Assembly (NCBI GenBank): GCA_903912365.1
Contig: CAIWGV010000022.1
Coordinates: 1 to 47,699 of the forward strand
Length of the DNA: 47,699 bases
DNA from: an uncultured Alphaproteobacteria bacterium
Lineage (GTDB): Bacteria > Pseudomonadota > Alphaproteobacteria > UBA7879 > UBA5542
Direction: 5' to 3'
Part shown: positions 8,039 through 16,364 of the stretch, piece after piece
How the letters are laid out: each line of letters starts with the position of its first letter
Position numbering within the stretch: the first letter of the stretch is position 1
The notes under the pieces: model-generated
Told to the model about the DNA's origin: nothing
What the model saw: the letters and a program-made list of their open reading frames with translations, nothing else
Database searches by the model: none
Position numbers and translations under genes: made by a program

Positions 8039-8920
8039 TTAATTTCCTGCGGTATCTAGATCTTTCTTCTTGAATCTTAGTTGATTCAAGATAAGTCCTA
8101 AAATCACAAAAAGGGCTCCCAGGAGACTCAGGTAGGTAGGCTTTTCATGGAGAAAAATATAGGCAAAGGAAAGGGCAGAAACGGGAACCAAAAGGGAGAA
8201 GGGAGCTACGATGGTAGCGGGGTATTTCTTTAAGAGAGTTCCCCAAATTGTGTACCCTAAGAGCCCTGCAAAAAAACCAGAGTAGAGGATGGTGGCAATG
8301 GTTTTCCAAGAGAACCCTAAAATATTGAGGTAGACCTCCTCCCATCCGTGAACAAATCCCGCCATGACCATAAGAGGGAGCGGCGGCACTATGTTGAACC
8401 ATACGGTTAGTTGCAGCATATCCACACCCTTTTTAGTGTGTTGGGTGAGAATGTTAGCAATGGCCCAGCTAAAGGCAGCCATCAAAATGGGAATGAGGCC
8501 CACATAGGAGGTCTCCCCTCCTATCTGAATGGCGATGCATCCAATGCCGCCAAAGGCAATGAGCATCCCAATCCAGTTGTTGAGTTTCGGATGTTCTTTG
8601 TAAAAAAGAACGGCCAATAAAATTGTAAAGAAAACCTGGGTTTGGCTAAGGACAGAAGAGAGTCCTGCAGGGACGCCCCATTGGATGGCCAGAAGCATGA
8701 GGGGAAGTTTTACGGTACCGATTAGAAAACCGATAAGGAAAATATTTTTCCAGGAGGTTTTTGGTTTGGGAATAAAAAATAACAGAGGAAAAAGAACCAG
8801 GGACCGAAGAGCAGAAAACACAAGGGGATAAGTGTCCTCAAGCCCAACTTTCATTACGGAAAAATTGGAACCCCAAACGAGTGCCATCAATAAAGCGAGA
8901 AGGATGTACCTAAGATGCAT
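8039..8920 (-). CDS. EamA/DMT-family transporter (copy 1 of a tandem pair)
   Basis: This 293-aa protein has ten predicted helices and two EamA repeats (ALVWGSNFSVMKVGLED near residue 15, then a second repeat from about 150). It is the first gene of a two-gene unit with the paralogue at 7178-8038. Blocks such as GSNFSVMKVG / GGNFSVMKMG, LSSVLSQTQVFF / LCGLFFQTQVFL and LNNWIGM are shared by the pair. It is likely an inner-membrane exporter of small metabolites. The ATG at 8920 is the only start giving the full first helix. The substrate cannot be inferred. Confidence 0.9.
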   Translation of the reverse strand: MHLRYILLALLMALVWGSNFSVMKVGLEDTYPLVFSALRSLVLFPLLFFIPKPKTSWKNIFLIGFLIGTVKLPLMLLAIQWGVPAGLSSVLSQTQVFFTILLAVLFYKEHPKLNNWIGMLIAFGGIGCIAIQIGGETSYVGLIPILMAAFSWAIANILTQHTKKGVDMLQLTVWFNIVPPLPLMVMAGFVHGWEEVYLNILGFSWKTIATILYSGFFAGLLGYTIWGTLLKKYPATIVAPFSLLVPVSALSFAYIFLHEKPTYLSLLGALFVILGLILNQLRFKKKDLDTAGN

Positions 8921-9065
8921 GCTACTTTTTCTGAGTTATAATGTCGAATACTTAAGCATGCCTTATTTCTCTCTAAAATTCAATGAGGATCTAAGGGCGG
9001 GGAAAACGGACTCATTGCTTTTCCCTCGAAAAAAAAGCATACTGGGAAAATAAATTGAGGTATCC

Positions 9066-9866
9066 ATGCGGTGTATCGCCTATTGTACGGCAGAACAGTA
9101 CAACCTAAAAAAACTAGCGCAATTTTTTGAAGAGCAAGGGGCAAAACCCAAGCTTTACAATAAGGAAGTGTTGCACGTTTCTAAGTACAAGGAAGGAAGT
9201 GATATCTTCTTCTTTGACTATGGGGGCGTTGTTTTTTGGGATTATTCAAAAAAGCTTGAAAATCAGATCCTGTCTCAAATTGTCGAGTTTGGAGAAGGTC
9301 CCACATCAACCCTCGAGTCCGATGAATTTTCCTATCAAATAGCCAAGAACATTCCAAAGACAACCTTGCAGAACGATGTCATTAAGCTGTGCTCGAACCG
9401 TATTTTTGAAAAGCTCACCATTTCCTTTGGGTTTTCCCAGTCGGTAAAATTAGAAACCTTTGAGCAAACCCTCGAGCGCACGGTAAAACAAACAAAGGCA
9501 TTGCCGGAGGATCTTGCAAAGCACGGAAAAATTTCCTTATCCCGCCGAGAAATCTCCAAAAAAATGGGACGCCTCTTTTTGGTGCGGAATGACATTAACC
9601 TCCATACGGAGATCCTTGGCATGCCCGATTTCTTTTGGGAGTACCCGGAATACGAGTCCCTCTATACCATGGTGAGTAAGAATCTGGATGTGCCTCAGCG
9701 GGTGGAGCTCCTAAACCGCCGCCTCGACATGATTCAGGAACTTCTAGCCATGCTCGGGGATGAGCTTAATCACCAACATTCTTCTCTCCTCGAGTGGATC
9801 ATAATCATCCTCATTTCCGTGGAAATCAGCCTCTTTGCCATTAAAGAAGTTTTTCATTTGATTTAG
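9066..9866 (+). CDS. RMD1/YagE family (DUF155) membrane protein
   Basis: This 266-aa protein has the layout of the Rmd1/Sif2 (DUF155) family. A soluble N-terminal two thirds contains DIFFFDYGGVVFWDY near residue 55. A region rich in charged helices follows (SRREISKKMGRLFLVRNDIN near 160-180). A single C-terminal membrane helix at about 241-262 (LEWIIIILISVEISLFAI) anchors it. Eukaryotic members are mitochondrial and affect mitochondrial translation and meiotic division; the bacterial role is unknown. A GAGG lies 6 nt before the ATG. The gene is monocistronic, and a GC-rich hairpin follows the stop. Confidence 0.85.
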   Translation: MRCIAYCTAEQYNLKKLAQFFEEQGAKPKLYNKEVLHVSKYKEGSDIFFFDYGGVVFWDYSKKLENQILSQIVEFGEGPTSTLESDEFSYQIAKNIPKTTLQNDVIKLCSNRIFEKLTISFGFSQSVKLETFEQTLERTVKQTKALPEDLAKHGKISLSRREISKKMGRLFLVRNDINLHTEILGMPDFFWEYPEYESLYTMVSKNLDVPQRVELLNRRLDMIQELLAMLGDELNHQHSSLLEWIIIILISVEISLFAIKEVFHLI

Positions 9867-9869
9867 TCA

Positions 9870-9913
9870 TCGTCATCCAGAGCCCCTGAAAGGGGCGTAG
9901 GGGCCCGTACCAA
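9870..9913. repeat. GC-rich palindromic intergenic element
   Basis: A perfect GCCCCT-GAA-AGGGGC hairpin lies at 9882-9896, preceded by CGTCATCC and followed by a second GGGGCCC palindrome (9900-9906). It lies between the convergent RMD1 gene and the proline-rich gene. There is no T-run, so an intrinsic terminator is doubtful. It resembles dispersed palindromic elements that begin CGTCAT. Confidence 0.4.
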
Positions 9914-9915
9914 AT

Positions 9916-10731
9916 TCAAGTTAATTTAGGCGTCACCTCTTGAAACTTTTCTCTAAGGGATACTTTTCTTTCATAGTCGACTATTTGAGTGTGATTAAAG
10001 GGATTCTTCGCCCATCCAAGAATCCGTCTGCATCGTAGTTTTTTAGAATCAGCCCATTCTTTACAAAACATGGACATCTCCTTTCGTGATTTGTTCTCGA
10101 GGAGCCATGATTGGAGACTAATTTCGAATTCTCTGCGTTGACTAAAATTGCAAAGCTCTTTTTTACCCGTTGACTTCATTTTTGTGAGTATAGTTTTTTC
10201 CCCCTGAAGGAGGGGAACGTATTTTGCAGCATGGGTTAAAGACGGGGGGAGTGAGCCAGAGAAACTGGGTGGGGGAGGTATTGGTATACCTAATTGGGAA
10301 GGCATTGAGAAGGAGGGAGGAAAGCTTGGGGGCATCGGCATGGGGGCCGGTAGGTCTGCCGGCATCATTATATAAACCTGGGGCTGAGCCCCTCCATAAT
10401 TCCCTGAGAAGGAGGGAGAGAGGCTTGGGGGCACCGGGGAGACTGGTAGGCATGCTGGCATCATATAGAATTGGGGCTGAGTCCTTCCGTAATTCCCTGG
10501 GAAGGAAGGAGGAAAGCTTGGGGGCACCGGCATGGGGGTCGGCAGATCTGCTGGCATCATATAGAACTGGGGTTGACCACCTCCATAAGGGGCTTGGGGA
10601 TTTTTGATCAACACGTAGGGGGGAGACCCCCCTGTCCTTTGGCCGGGACCATAAACATCATAAGGATCAGTGGCGGAAAAAACAGAATTACAAAAGAAAT
10701 TTGCTATAAAAATTAACAATAGTTTTTTCAA
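9916..10731 (-). CDS. Secreted proline-rich repeat protein
   Basis: This 271-aa protein starts at TTG (10731), with AAGGG 8-9 nt upstream. Residues 1-20 form a signal peptide (KKLLLIFIANFFCNSVFSA). Residues 50-144 hold three imperfect repeats of 31-32 aa. Each has a QPQ-(F/V)-Y-x-MPA-x-LP core followed by Pro/Ser/Phe-rich sequence. Residues 190-271 form a different, charged, Lys/Arg-rich globular-looking domain with three cysteines. No family is recognised. The architecture (exported, PPxxP-like repeats, distinct C-terminal domain) resembles effectors or surface proteins of host-associated bacteria, but this is inference. A -35/-10 pair (TTGCAA, TATTAA) may lie in the AT-rich 10732-10896 gap. 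Confidence 0.7.
   Translation of the reverse strand: MKKLLLIFIANFFCNSVFSATDPYDVYGPGQRTGGSPPYVLIKNPQAPYGGGQPQFYMMPADLPTPMPVPPSFPPSFPGNYGRTQPQFYMMPACLPVSPVPPSLSPSFSGNYGGAQPQVYIMMPADLPAPMPMPPSFPPSFSMPSQLGIPIPPPPSFSGSLPPSLTHAAKYVPLLQGEKTILTKMKSTGKKELCNFSQRREFEISLQSWLLENKSRKEMSMFCKEWADSKKLRCRRILGWAKNPFNHTQIVDYERKVSLREKFQEVTPKLT
10300..10584 (-). repeat. Three ~95-bp tandem repeats inside the proline-rich gene
   Basis: The repeats encode residues 50-81, 82-112 and 113-144. The units share the coding sequence for QPQFYMMPA and for PPSFPPSF. The third unit carries an extra Ile codon (QVYIMMPAD). The divergence between units suggests an old expansion rather than a recent one. Confidence 0.75.
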
Positions 10732-10896
10732 TTTATGTACCCTTTAAATATAATAACCCTTTAAATTTAAGAATTAATAATATTTTGAACACTTTTTTGC
10801 AACTATATTTGTTAATAAATTTAGTTTTTTGAAAAATATCCCTAAATTATCAGGCGGCCAGCCTTTCAGGTTTCCCTCTGGATCATGAAATAAGGG

Positions 10897-13800
10897 CTAC
10901 CCCATCCTCTCCAACAACCGCCCCAACAGCTTCTGTAGCCCTTTTATGCGATCCGTAGTTGTAGCCCAAGATCTTATAATCACCAGCTTTTGGTCCGGAC
11001 GTAGCTTGATGGTGCCCAGGTTTTCATGGATGAACATAAAGATAACATCGGGGCGGGGAAAGGAGTTTTCATAGAACGAAACTAGAATACCCTTGGGGCC
11101 ACCCTCAATCTTATGGATGTTCAAAGACTTGCACAAATTCTTCAGCAAAACCGTTTCCAGCAGGTTCATGGTTTCCCGGGGGATGGGTCCAAACCGGTCC
11201 CGCAGCTCCACCGTAAAGGCCTCAATTTCCTCCACCGTCCTCAGTTGGGCAATACGGCGGTACAAACTCAAGCGCAGGTTCAAATCAGCCACGTAGGTGT
11301 CTGAAATTAAAATCTCCAGCCCCAAATTAATCTGGGGGCTCCAATCCTGCTCCCCAAGCTCTGGTGATTCCGGGTTTCGTAATTGGGTGAGGGCTTCCTC
11401 CAACATATGCTGATAAAGACCGAGCCCCACTTCTTTAATTTGTCCCGCCTGTTCTTCCCCCACCAGATTCCCTGGGCCGCGGATATCCATGTCATAGCTG
11501 GCAAGCCGAAAGCTTTCCCCCATGTTGCTGAGGCTTTGAAGGACTTCCAAGCGCTTCTCTGCATTCTTTGTAAGAGTTTTTTCCGGCGTCACCGTAAAGT
11601 ACACATATCCCTGTTGATTCGACCGTCCTACACGCCCTCGAAGCTGATAGAGGGACGCCAGTCCAAACAGGTCAGACCGGTACACAATCATGGTATTGGC
11701 GGAGGGGATATCAAGGCCCGACTCAATGATGTTGGTGGAAATCAGCAGGTCATATTTCCGGTGGCAAAAATCCACGATGGTGGTCTCCAGCTCTTTGGAC
11801 TCCATCTGCCCCGTGGCCACAGCTATTTTGAAATGGGGTAAGAGTTTTCGGAGTTCCTTTTCCACGGGGGGAATATCCGCTAAACGAGGGCACACAAAAA
11901 AGCTTTGTCCACCTCGTTCCTTCTCCCTCAGGAGAGCTTCGCGCACCGTGAGCCCATCAAAGGGAAAGACCGCCGTCTGGATGGGCATTCGTTCCATGGG
12001 GGGGGTGGTGATGAGACTCAGTTCCCGAATGCCAGAGATAGCCATTTGTAAGGTGCGGGGAATGGGGGTCGCACTCAACGACATCACGTGAATTTGAGGA
12101 TATGTTTTTTTCAGAAGCTCCTTCTGCTGCACGCCAAAGTGCTGTTCTTCATCCACAATCAAGAGCCCCAAATCTTTGAACTTTAGATTAGGTGTCAGGA
12201 GACTATGGGTTCCAATAAGAATTTGGATCTCGCCCTTTTCCACCTCTTCCTTAATTTTCTTAGCTGAGCTGGTGGACTGAAAGCGAGAGAGTAGGGCAAT
12301 CTTTGTTCCAAAGGGCTTAAACCGTTTCTCAAAAGTTTCATAATGTTGCCGGGCTAATAAGGTTGTGGGGGCAAGGATGGCCACCTGGGCTCCCTGGGCC
12401 GACACCATGAAGGCCGCGCGGAGCGCCACTTCCGTTTTCCCAAAGCCCACTTCTCCACAGATGAGACGATCCATGGGATGGGTGCCCCCTAAATCTTCCA
12501 ATACATCTTGGATGGCATTCTTTTGGTCTTCCGTTTCCGCATAGGGAAAGAGGGCGCAGAATTTATCATAGGAGGCTGTATCCAACAGGAAAGACTCTGC
12601 CGTCGCCATCTTTCGTTTAGCCGCAATGGCCATGAGCTTTTCTGCAATTTCCTTGATGCGTTTTTTGGTGCGCGCTTTCCGAATTTGCCAATTGGTTCCC
12701 CCCAATCGATCCAGGGTTACCTCTGAATCCTTACTGGCATAGAAGGAAAGAACTTCCATGTTCTCCACGGGCACGAAGAGTTTATCTCCTTGATCATAGA
12801 CAAGGCACAAGCATTCATGGGCCGCCTCCTGGATGGTAATTTGTTGCAATCCTGCATAGCGCCCAATCCCATGTTCTTGATGCACCAAGAAATCATCGAT
12901 CTGGAAATGATCCATTTCCAACAGATCTTTCTTCTTGGATCGTTTCCGAGAGCCTGGCGAGGTAAGCCTTTTTCCAAAAATATCTGCTTCCGTAAGAATC
13001 TCAAAATCCGGCGCTGAAAATCCATGTTCCAAAGAAAGGGGCAAAAGAGCCCGGGTGCCTTCAGGCAGAGCCAAAACCTGATCCCAAGAAGACAAGATGG
13101 GAAGTGCATCTGAGAGAAAAGCCTTGAGGCGTTCACATCCCCCCACGGTCGCTGCCGTAAAAATAAGGGTCTTCTTTGTGGTTTCCAGATGTCCCTGAAG
13201 AGCAGAGGGCGCCGTCAAGGGTCCCAGAGGCCGAAAACGAGAATCCGTATCTTTGGGGCCTAAAAACGGGCTAAAAGAAAGGTGAGTGTGGCCTGCCAAA
13301 GAAAGGTCTTCTCTATAAAGCTGAGCTGGGGGTAGGGGCCGATAAATAAAAGAAGTGTTCGGATTTTTTGATTCCTCCAGGCGAAACTCATAATACTGAT
13401 GAATCTTTTCAAGGATTGGAGGGATCTGGTCGAGGGCCTGATGGGAAGAAAAAATAACCGATTCCGAGGGCACATAGTCCAAGAGCGTACTTGTTTCTCG
13501 ATAAAAGAGAGGCAACCAATGTTCCATGCCCTGAAACACGGCGCCTTCTGCAATGGATTCATAGAGAGGATCCGACTGACTTTTGATACCAAAAAGCGCC
13601 CGATATTGATGGCGGAATGTTTGGATGGTTTCCGGGGTGAGGGGCACCTCATTCATGGATCGAAGGGTTGCCTGGGGCAAAATACCCGTTGTTAGCTGAG
13701 ATTCTGGATCAAAGGTCTTAATGGTTTCCAGAGTGTCTCCAAAAAAATCCAGTCGGAGAGGAGAGGCAAATCCCGTGGGGAAACAATCCATGAGGCCTCC

Positions 13801-14301
13801 TCGCACGGCATATTGGCCCGGGGCCCGTACCACCTCTGCGCGCTCATAGCCATTTTGTGTCAGGTAGGTGAGGAGAGTCCCTTGAACATACTCATGACCT
13901 GCTTCAAGAATCATAGTCTGGTCGGCAAAGTGTGCGCGAGGGGGGAGCCGTTGAAGAAGCCCTAAGGGTGTTGTGATTACAAGGCGAGATTCTTTCGGTG
14001 GGTGCAAAAGGACGGACAGTGTTTCAATACGTTCCGCAAGAATTTTAGAGGAGGGAGAGATGCGATCATAGGGCAGGCAGTTCCAGTCAGGAAAGAGATG
14101 GATAGAAAGATTTGGGCAAAAGGCCTGAATTTCCTCCGCAAACTCTTCTAGGAATTGGGCATGCTGGGTCACAAATACAAAAGTTTGGGAGGGGGGAGCT
14201 TTCCGGATAAAATTGGCGATAAAAAACGGTTCCGCCTCATGGGGCAGATTTCCAAGGGTTATGGGTTTCCCTTTTTTCAGGGTAGATAGATCAGCGGACA
14301 T
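10897..14301 (-). CDS. mfd: Transcription-repair coupling factor Mfd
   Basis: Mfd is an ATP-dependent DNA translocase that pushes stalled RNA polymerase off damaged templates and recruits UvrA. At 1134 aa it is full length. In order it has the UvrB-like N-terminal region, the CarD/RID RNA-polymerase-binding domain (LVHQEHGIGRYAGLQQI), and the helicase with Walker A GEVGFGKTEVALRAAF. Then come the DEEQ box (VDEEQHFGVQQ), motif III (SLSATPIPRTLQ), motif VI (QLRGRVGRSNQQGY) and the C-terminal TRCF domain. The frame stays open back to a TTG at 14319, but the ATG at 14301 (MSADLSTLKKG) is preferred; neither has a good Shine-Dalgarno. It is divergent from ffs. The 10732-10896 gap downstream is AT-rich with no gene. 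Confidence 0.96.
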   Translation of the reverse strand: MSADLSTLKKGKPITLGNLPHEAEPFFIANFIRKAPPSQTFVFVTQHAQFLEEFAEEIQAFCPNLSIHLFPDWNCLPYDRISPSSKILAERIETLSVLLHPPKESRLVITTPLGLLQRLPPRAHFADQTMILEAGHEYVQGTLLTYLTQNGYERAEVVRAPGQYAVRGGLMDCFPTGFASPLRLDFFGDTLETIKTFDPESQLTTGILPQATLRSMNEVPLTPETIQTFRHQYRALFGIKSQSDPLYESIAEGAVFQGMEHWLPLFYRETSTLLDYVPSESVIFSSHQALDQIPPILEKIHQYYEFRLEESKNPNTSFIYRPLPPAQLYREDLSLAGHTHLSFSPFLGPKDTDSRFRPLGPLTAPSALQGHLETTKKTLIFTAATVGGCERLKAFLSDALPILSSWDQVLALPEGTRALLPLSLEHGFSAPDFEILTEADIFGKRLTSPGSRKRSKKKDLLEMDHFQIDDFLVHQEHGIGRYAGLQQITIQEAAHECLCLVYDQGDKLFVPVENMEVLSFYASKDSEVTLDRLGGTNWQIRKARTKKRIKEIAEKLMAIAAKRKMATAESFLLDTASYDKFCALFPYAETEDQKNAIQDVLEDLGGTHPMDRLICGEVGFGKTEVALRAAFMVSAQGAQVAILAPTTLLARQHYETFEKRFKPFGTKIALLSRFQSTSSAKKIKEEVEKGEIQILIGTHSLLTPNLKFKDLGLLIVDEEQHFGVQQKELLKKTYPQIHVMSLSATPIPRTLQMAISGIRELSLITTPPMERMPIQTAVFPFDGLTVREALLREKERGGQSFFVCPRLADIPPVEKELRKLLPHFKIAVATGQMESKELETTIVDFCHRKYDLLISTNIIESGLDIPSANTMIVYRSDLFGLASLYQLRGRVGRSNQQGYVYFTVTPEKTLTKNAEKRLEVLQSLSNMGESFRLASYDMDIRGPGNLVGEEQAGQIKEVGLGLYQHMLEEALTQLRNPESPELGEQDWSPQINLGLEILISDTYVADLNLRLSLYRRIAQLRTVEEIEAFTVELRDRFGPIPRETMNLLETVLLKNLCKSLNIHKIEGGPKGILVSFYENSFPRPDVIFMFIHENLGTIKLRPDQKLVIIRSWATTTDRIKGLQKLLGRLLERMG

Positions 14302-14379
14302 TCCAAATAAACCATACAAAAGCTAGGGGATAAACTTAATCTATCTTGTAATAAAACACCAGACCTCACCATAAAAACC

Positions 14380-14407
14380 TTGTTGTTTTCTGTGAAAATG
14401 GTATAAA
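14380..14407 (+). promoter_or_regulatory. Promoter of ffs
   Basis: A -35 TTGTTG (14380-14385) and a -10 TATAAA (14402-14407) are 16 nt apart. This places the transcription start at about 14414-14415, exactly where the SRP RNA stem begins. Confidence 0.65.
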
Positions 14408-14414
14408 TTCTAAT

Positions 14415-14513
14415 GGGGGCTGGCCATGGACAGGTGGATTGTGAACCCGGTCAGATCTGGAAGGAAGCAGCCGCAGCAGTTTTAATCTGGGTCGTGTGTC
14501 CAGTCCCTTTTTT
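14415..14513 (+). ncRNA. ffs: 4.5S signal recognition particle RNA
   Basis: This RNA, with Ffh, targets membrane and secreted proteins co-translationally. The diagnostic apical domain GGTCAGATCTGGAAGGAAGC then AGCC lies at 14449-14472. The ends pair (GGGGCTGG from 14416 with CCAGTCCC to 14507), and a T-run (14508-14513) terminates it. The size (about 95 nt) is the short bacterial form. It sits directly upstream of dnaX, a frequent alphaproteobacterial arrangement. Confidence 0.95.
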
Positions 14514-14525
14514 AGTTTTGGAACC

Positions 14526-16022
14526 ATGAATCAAACAAATTCATCTTATCGGGTACTCGCGCGCACAACAAGGCCCACCAAGTTCTCTCAAATGATTGGG
14601 CAAGATTTCCTTGTTCAAACCTTAAAAAACTCCATTGAATCCGGTCGGCTTTCTCACGCCTTTATTTTAACGGGAACCCGAGGGGTGGGTAAAACCACTA
14701 CCGCGCGCCTTATTGCCCGGGCTCTGAATTGTATTGGGGAAGATGGCAAGGGCGAGGCCACCTCTGAGCCGTGTGGTGTTTGCGCTCAATGCACCGCCAT
14801 TTCCTCTGACAGCCACGTGGATGTGATGGAAATCGACGCAGCCACCCATACGGGGGTGGATAATATCCGCGACCTCCTGGAAGGGGTGAATTACCATCCC
14901 GTCATGGGACGTTACAAGATCTACATCGTGGATGAGGTTCACATGCTGTCCAAGAGCGCTTTTAATGCGCTTCTGAAAACCCTGGAGGAACCACCCCTTC
15001 ATGTGAAGTTCATCTTTGCTACGACCGAAGTGCGCAAAGTCCCTCTTACTATTTTGTCTCGATGCCAGCGGTTTGATTTGCGCCGTGTCAAAACACCAGA
15101 TCTCATTGCCCACTTTAGAAATATTCTTTCGGGAGAAAAAGTAGAGGCAGAGGAGGGGGCTCTGGTGCTCATTGCAGATGCCGCTGAAGGGTCTGTGCGG
15201 GACGGCCTGTCTATCTTAGAACAAGCTCTTCTGAATTCAAGCGGTCTTGTGAAAGAACAAGATGTTCGCAGTATGTTGGGGCTTTTGGATCGAGGCCAGC
15301 TTTTGGATTTGTTCTGTGCCCTTATGTCTGGAAAAGTAACAGAAGCTTTGGAATTGGCCCATTCTTTGTGCTATGCGGGATCTGATCCTGAGAACGTTCT
15401 CCATGACCTTTTGACTCTGACGCATAACATTCTTGTGATGAAGTCGTCACCTGCATCCGCCGTTTCCCTTTACGGGGATAGGGCAAAGAAATTGAGTGAG
15501 CAACTCTCGGTGCAAGACCTGGTAAGGTCCTGGCAGATTATTTTGAAGGGAATTCAAGAGCTCAAGCTGTCCATTCTCCCCCTTCAAACCATGGATATTA
15601 TTCTGATTCGATTGGTTCATGTGCAAGAGATCATTCAGAAAGAACCCATGACAGAGAAGAGGACAATTCTTCCCGGGGTTTCCAGTTTCCTAGATGTAAT
15701 ACATCTCTTTGAATCCAAGAAAGATTTTCTGGTGGCCGATTATCTGCGTCACAATGTGAGTAGTCAGTCCTTTCAGCCCGGCAAGATTTGTCTGAGCGTC
15801 CTAATGCCTGGGGAAGATAATATTCATGGTAAAATCACGAAACTTCTTAATGAGTATACGGGCCAAAATTGGGGTGTTGAGGTTGTAAAAGAAGGGGCAG
15901 GGCAAAGCCTAGCCACTCAAGAAAAAGAGGTTCAAGAAGAGAAAATTCAGGCCATCATGGAAACAAACACTCTGCAAAAGATTACGGAGCTTTTTCCAGG
16001 GGCAAAGATTACAATTAGTTAA
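14526..16022 (+). CDS. dnaX: DNA polymerase III subunits gamma/tau
   Basis: DnaX is the ATPase of the clamp loader. This 498-aa protein has Walker A GTRGVGKT (50-57), zinc ligands C69, C83, C86, C89, Walker B/DExx IYIVDEVHML (D136, E137) and the sensor-1 region LTILSRCQRFDLRR. The tau-specific C-terminus is short compared with E. coli (643 aa). The ATG at 14526 is chosen because an upstream in-frame GTG at 14496 lies inside ffs. No convincing slippery heptamer for gamma production was found. It forms an operon with ybaB and recR. Confidence 0.95.
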   Translation: MNQTNSSYRVLARTTRPTKFSQMIGQDFLVQTLKNSIESGRLSHAFILTGTRGVGKTTTARLIARALNCIGEDGKGEATSEPCGVCAQCTAISSDSHVDVMEIDAATHTGVDNIRDLLEGVNYHPVMGRYKIYIVDEVHMLSKSAFNALLKTLEEPPLHVKFIFATTEVRKVPLTILSRCQRFDLRRVKTPDLIAHFRNILSGEKVEAEEGALVLIADAAEGSVRDGLSILEQALLNSSGLVKEQDVRSMLGLLDRGQLLDLFCALMSGKVTEALELAHSLCYAGSDPENVLHDLLTLTHNILVMKSSPASAVSLYGDRAKKLSEQLSVQDLVRSWQIILKGIQELKLSILPLQTMDIILIRLVHVQEIIQKEPMTEKRTILPGVSSFLDVIHLFESKKDFLVADYLRHNVSSQSFQPGKICLSVLMPGEDNIHGKITKLLNEYTGQNWGVEVVKEGAGQSLATQEKEVQEEKIQAIMETNTLQKITELFPGAKITIS

Positions 16023-16037
16023 AAGGAGAGTTTTTAG

Positions 16038-16355
16038 ATGCAAAATTTTGGAAATATTATGAAGCAAGCCCAGCAAATGCAAGCGCGCATGGCAGAAGTA
16101 CAGAAGCAGCTTGAGGTTCTAGAGATTGAAGGAAATTCCGGGGGCGGTATGGTGAAGGTGATTCTTTCCGGCAAAGGAGACCTAAAGTCCATCAAGATTG
16201 ACCCCAGCGTTCTGGATCCAAAAGAGGCAGATATTCTTGAAGACCTTATCACAGCAGCTTTTAACGATGCCAAGAAAAAGGTAGAAGAAGCAAGTAATGC
16301 GGCCATGAGCAAAGCCACTGGCGGCATGGGGCTTCCTCCAGGACTTGGATTTTAA
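16038..16355 (+). CDS. ybaB: YbaB/EbfC nucleoid-associated protein
   Basis: This 105-aa dimeric DNA-binding protein of the YbaB/EbfC family is shaped like tweezers and is usually encoded between dnaX and recR. The N-terminal coiled helix reads MKQAQQMQARMAEVQKQLE. The conserved beta-strand region is GNSGGGMVKVILSGKGDLKS (about 36-55). The DPKEADILEDLITAAFNDA helix matches the family, and the Gly/Pro-rich C-terminus is typical. AAGGAG lies upstream of the ATG. The 15-nt gap from dnaX and 9-nt gap to recR indicate one transcript. Confidence 0.95.
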   Translation: MQNFGNIMKQAQQMQARMAEVQKQLEVLEIEGNSGGGMVKVILSGKGDLKSIKIDPSVLDPKEADILEDLITAAFNDAKKKVEEASNAAMSKATGGMGLPPGLGF

Positions 16356-16364
16356 GGGGAGCCT

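Noticed and set aside
10163-10716. Plus- and minus-strand open frames over the proline-rich repeats
   Set aside because: They are shadow frames produced by the repetitive GC-rich coding sequence of the signal-peptide-bearing gene.
14496-14525. GTG start extending dnaX by 10 codons
   Set aside because: It lies inside the SRP RNA terminator stem and adds no conserved residues.
14526-16022. Programmed frameshift in dnaX for the gamma subunit
   Set aside because: A-rich runs occur but none forms a convincing in-frame A-AAA-AAG heptamer with a downstream stem.
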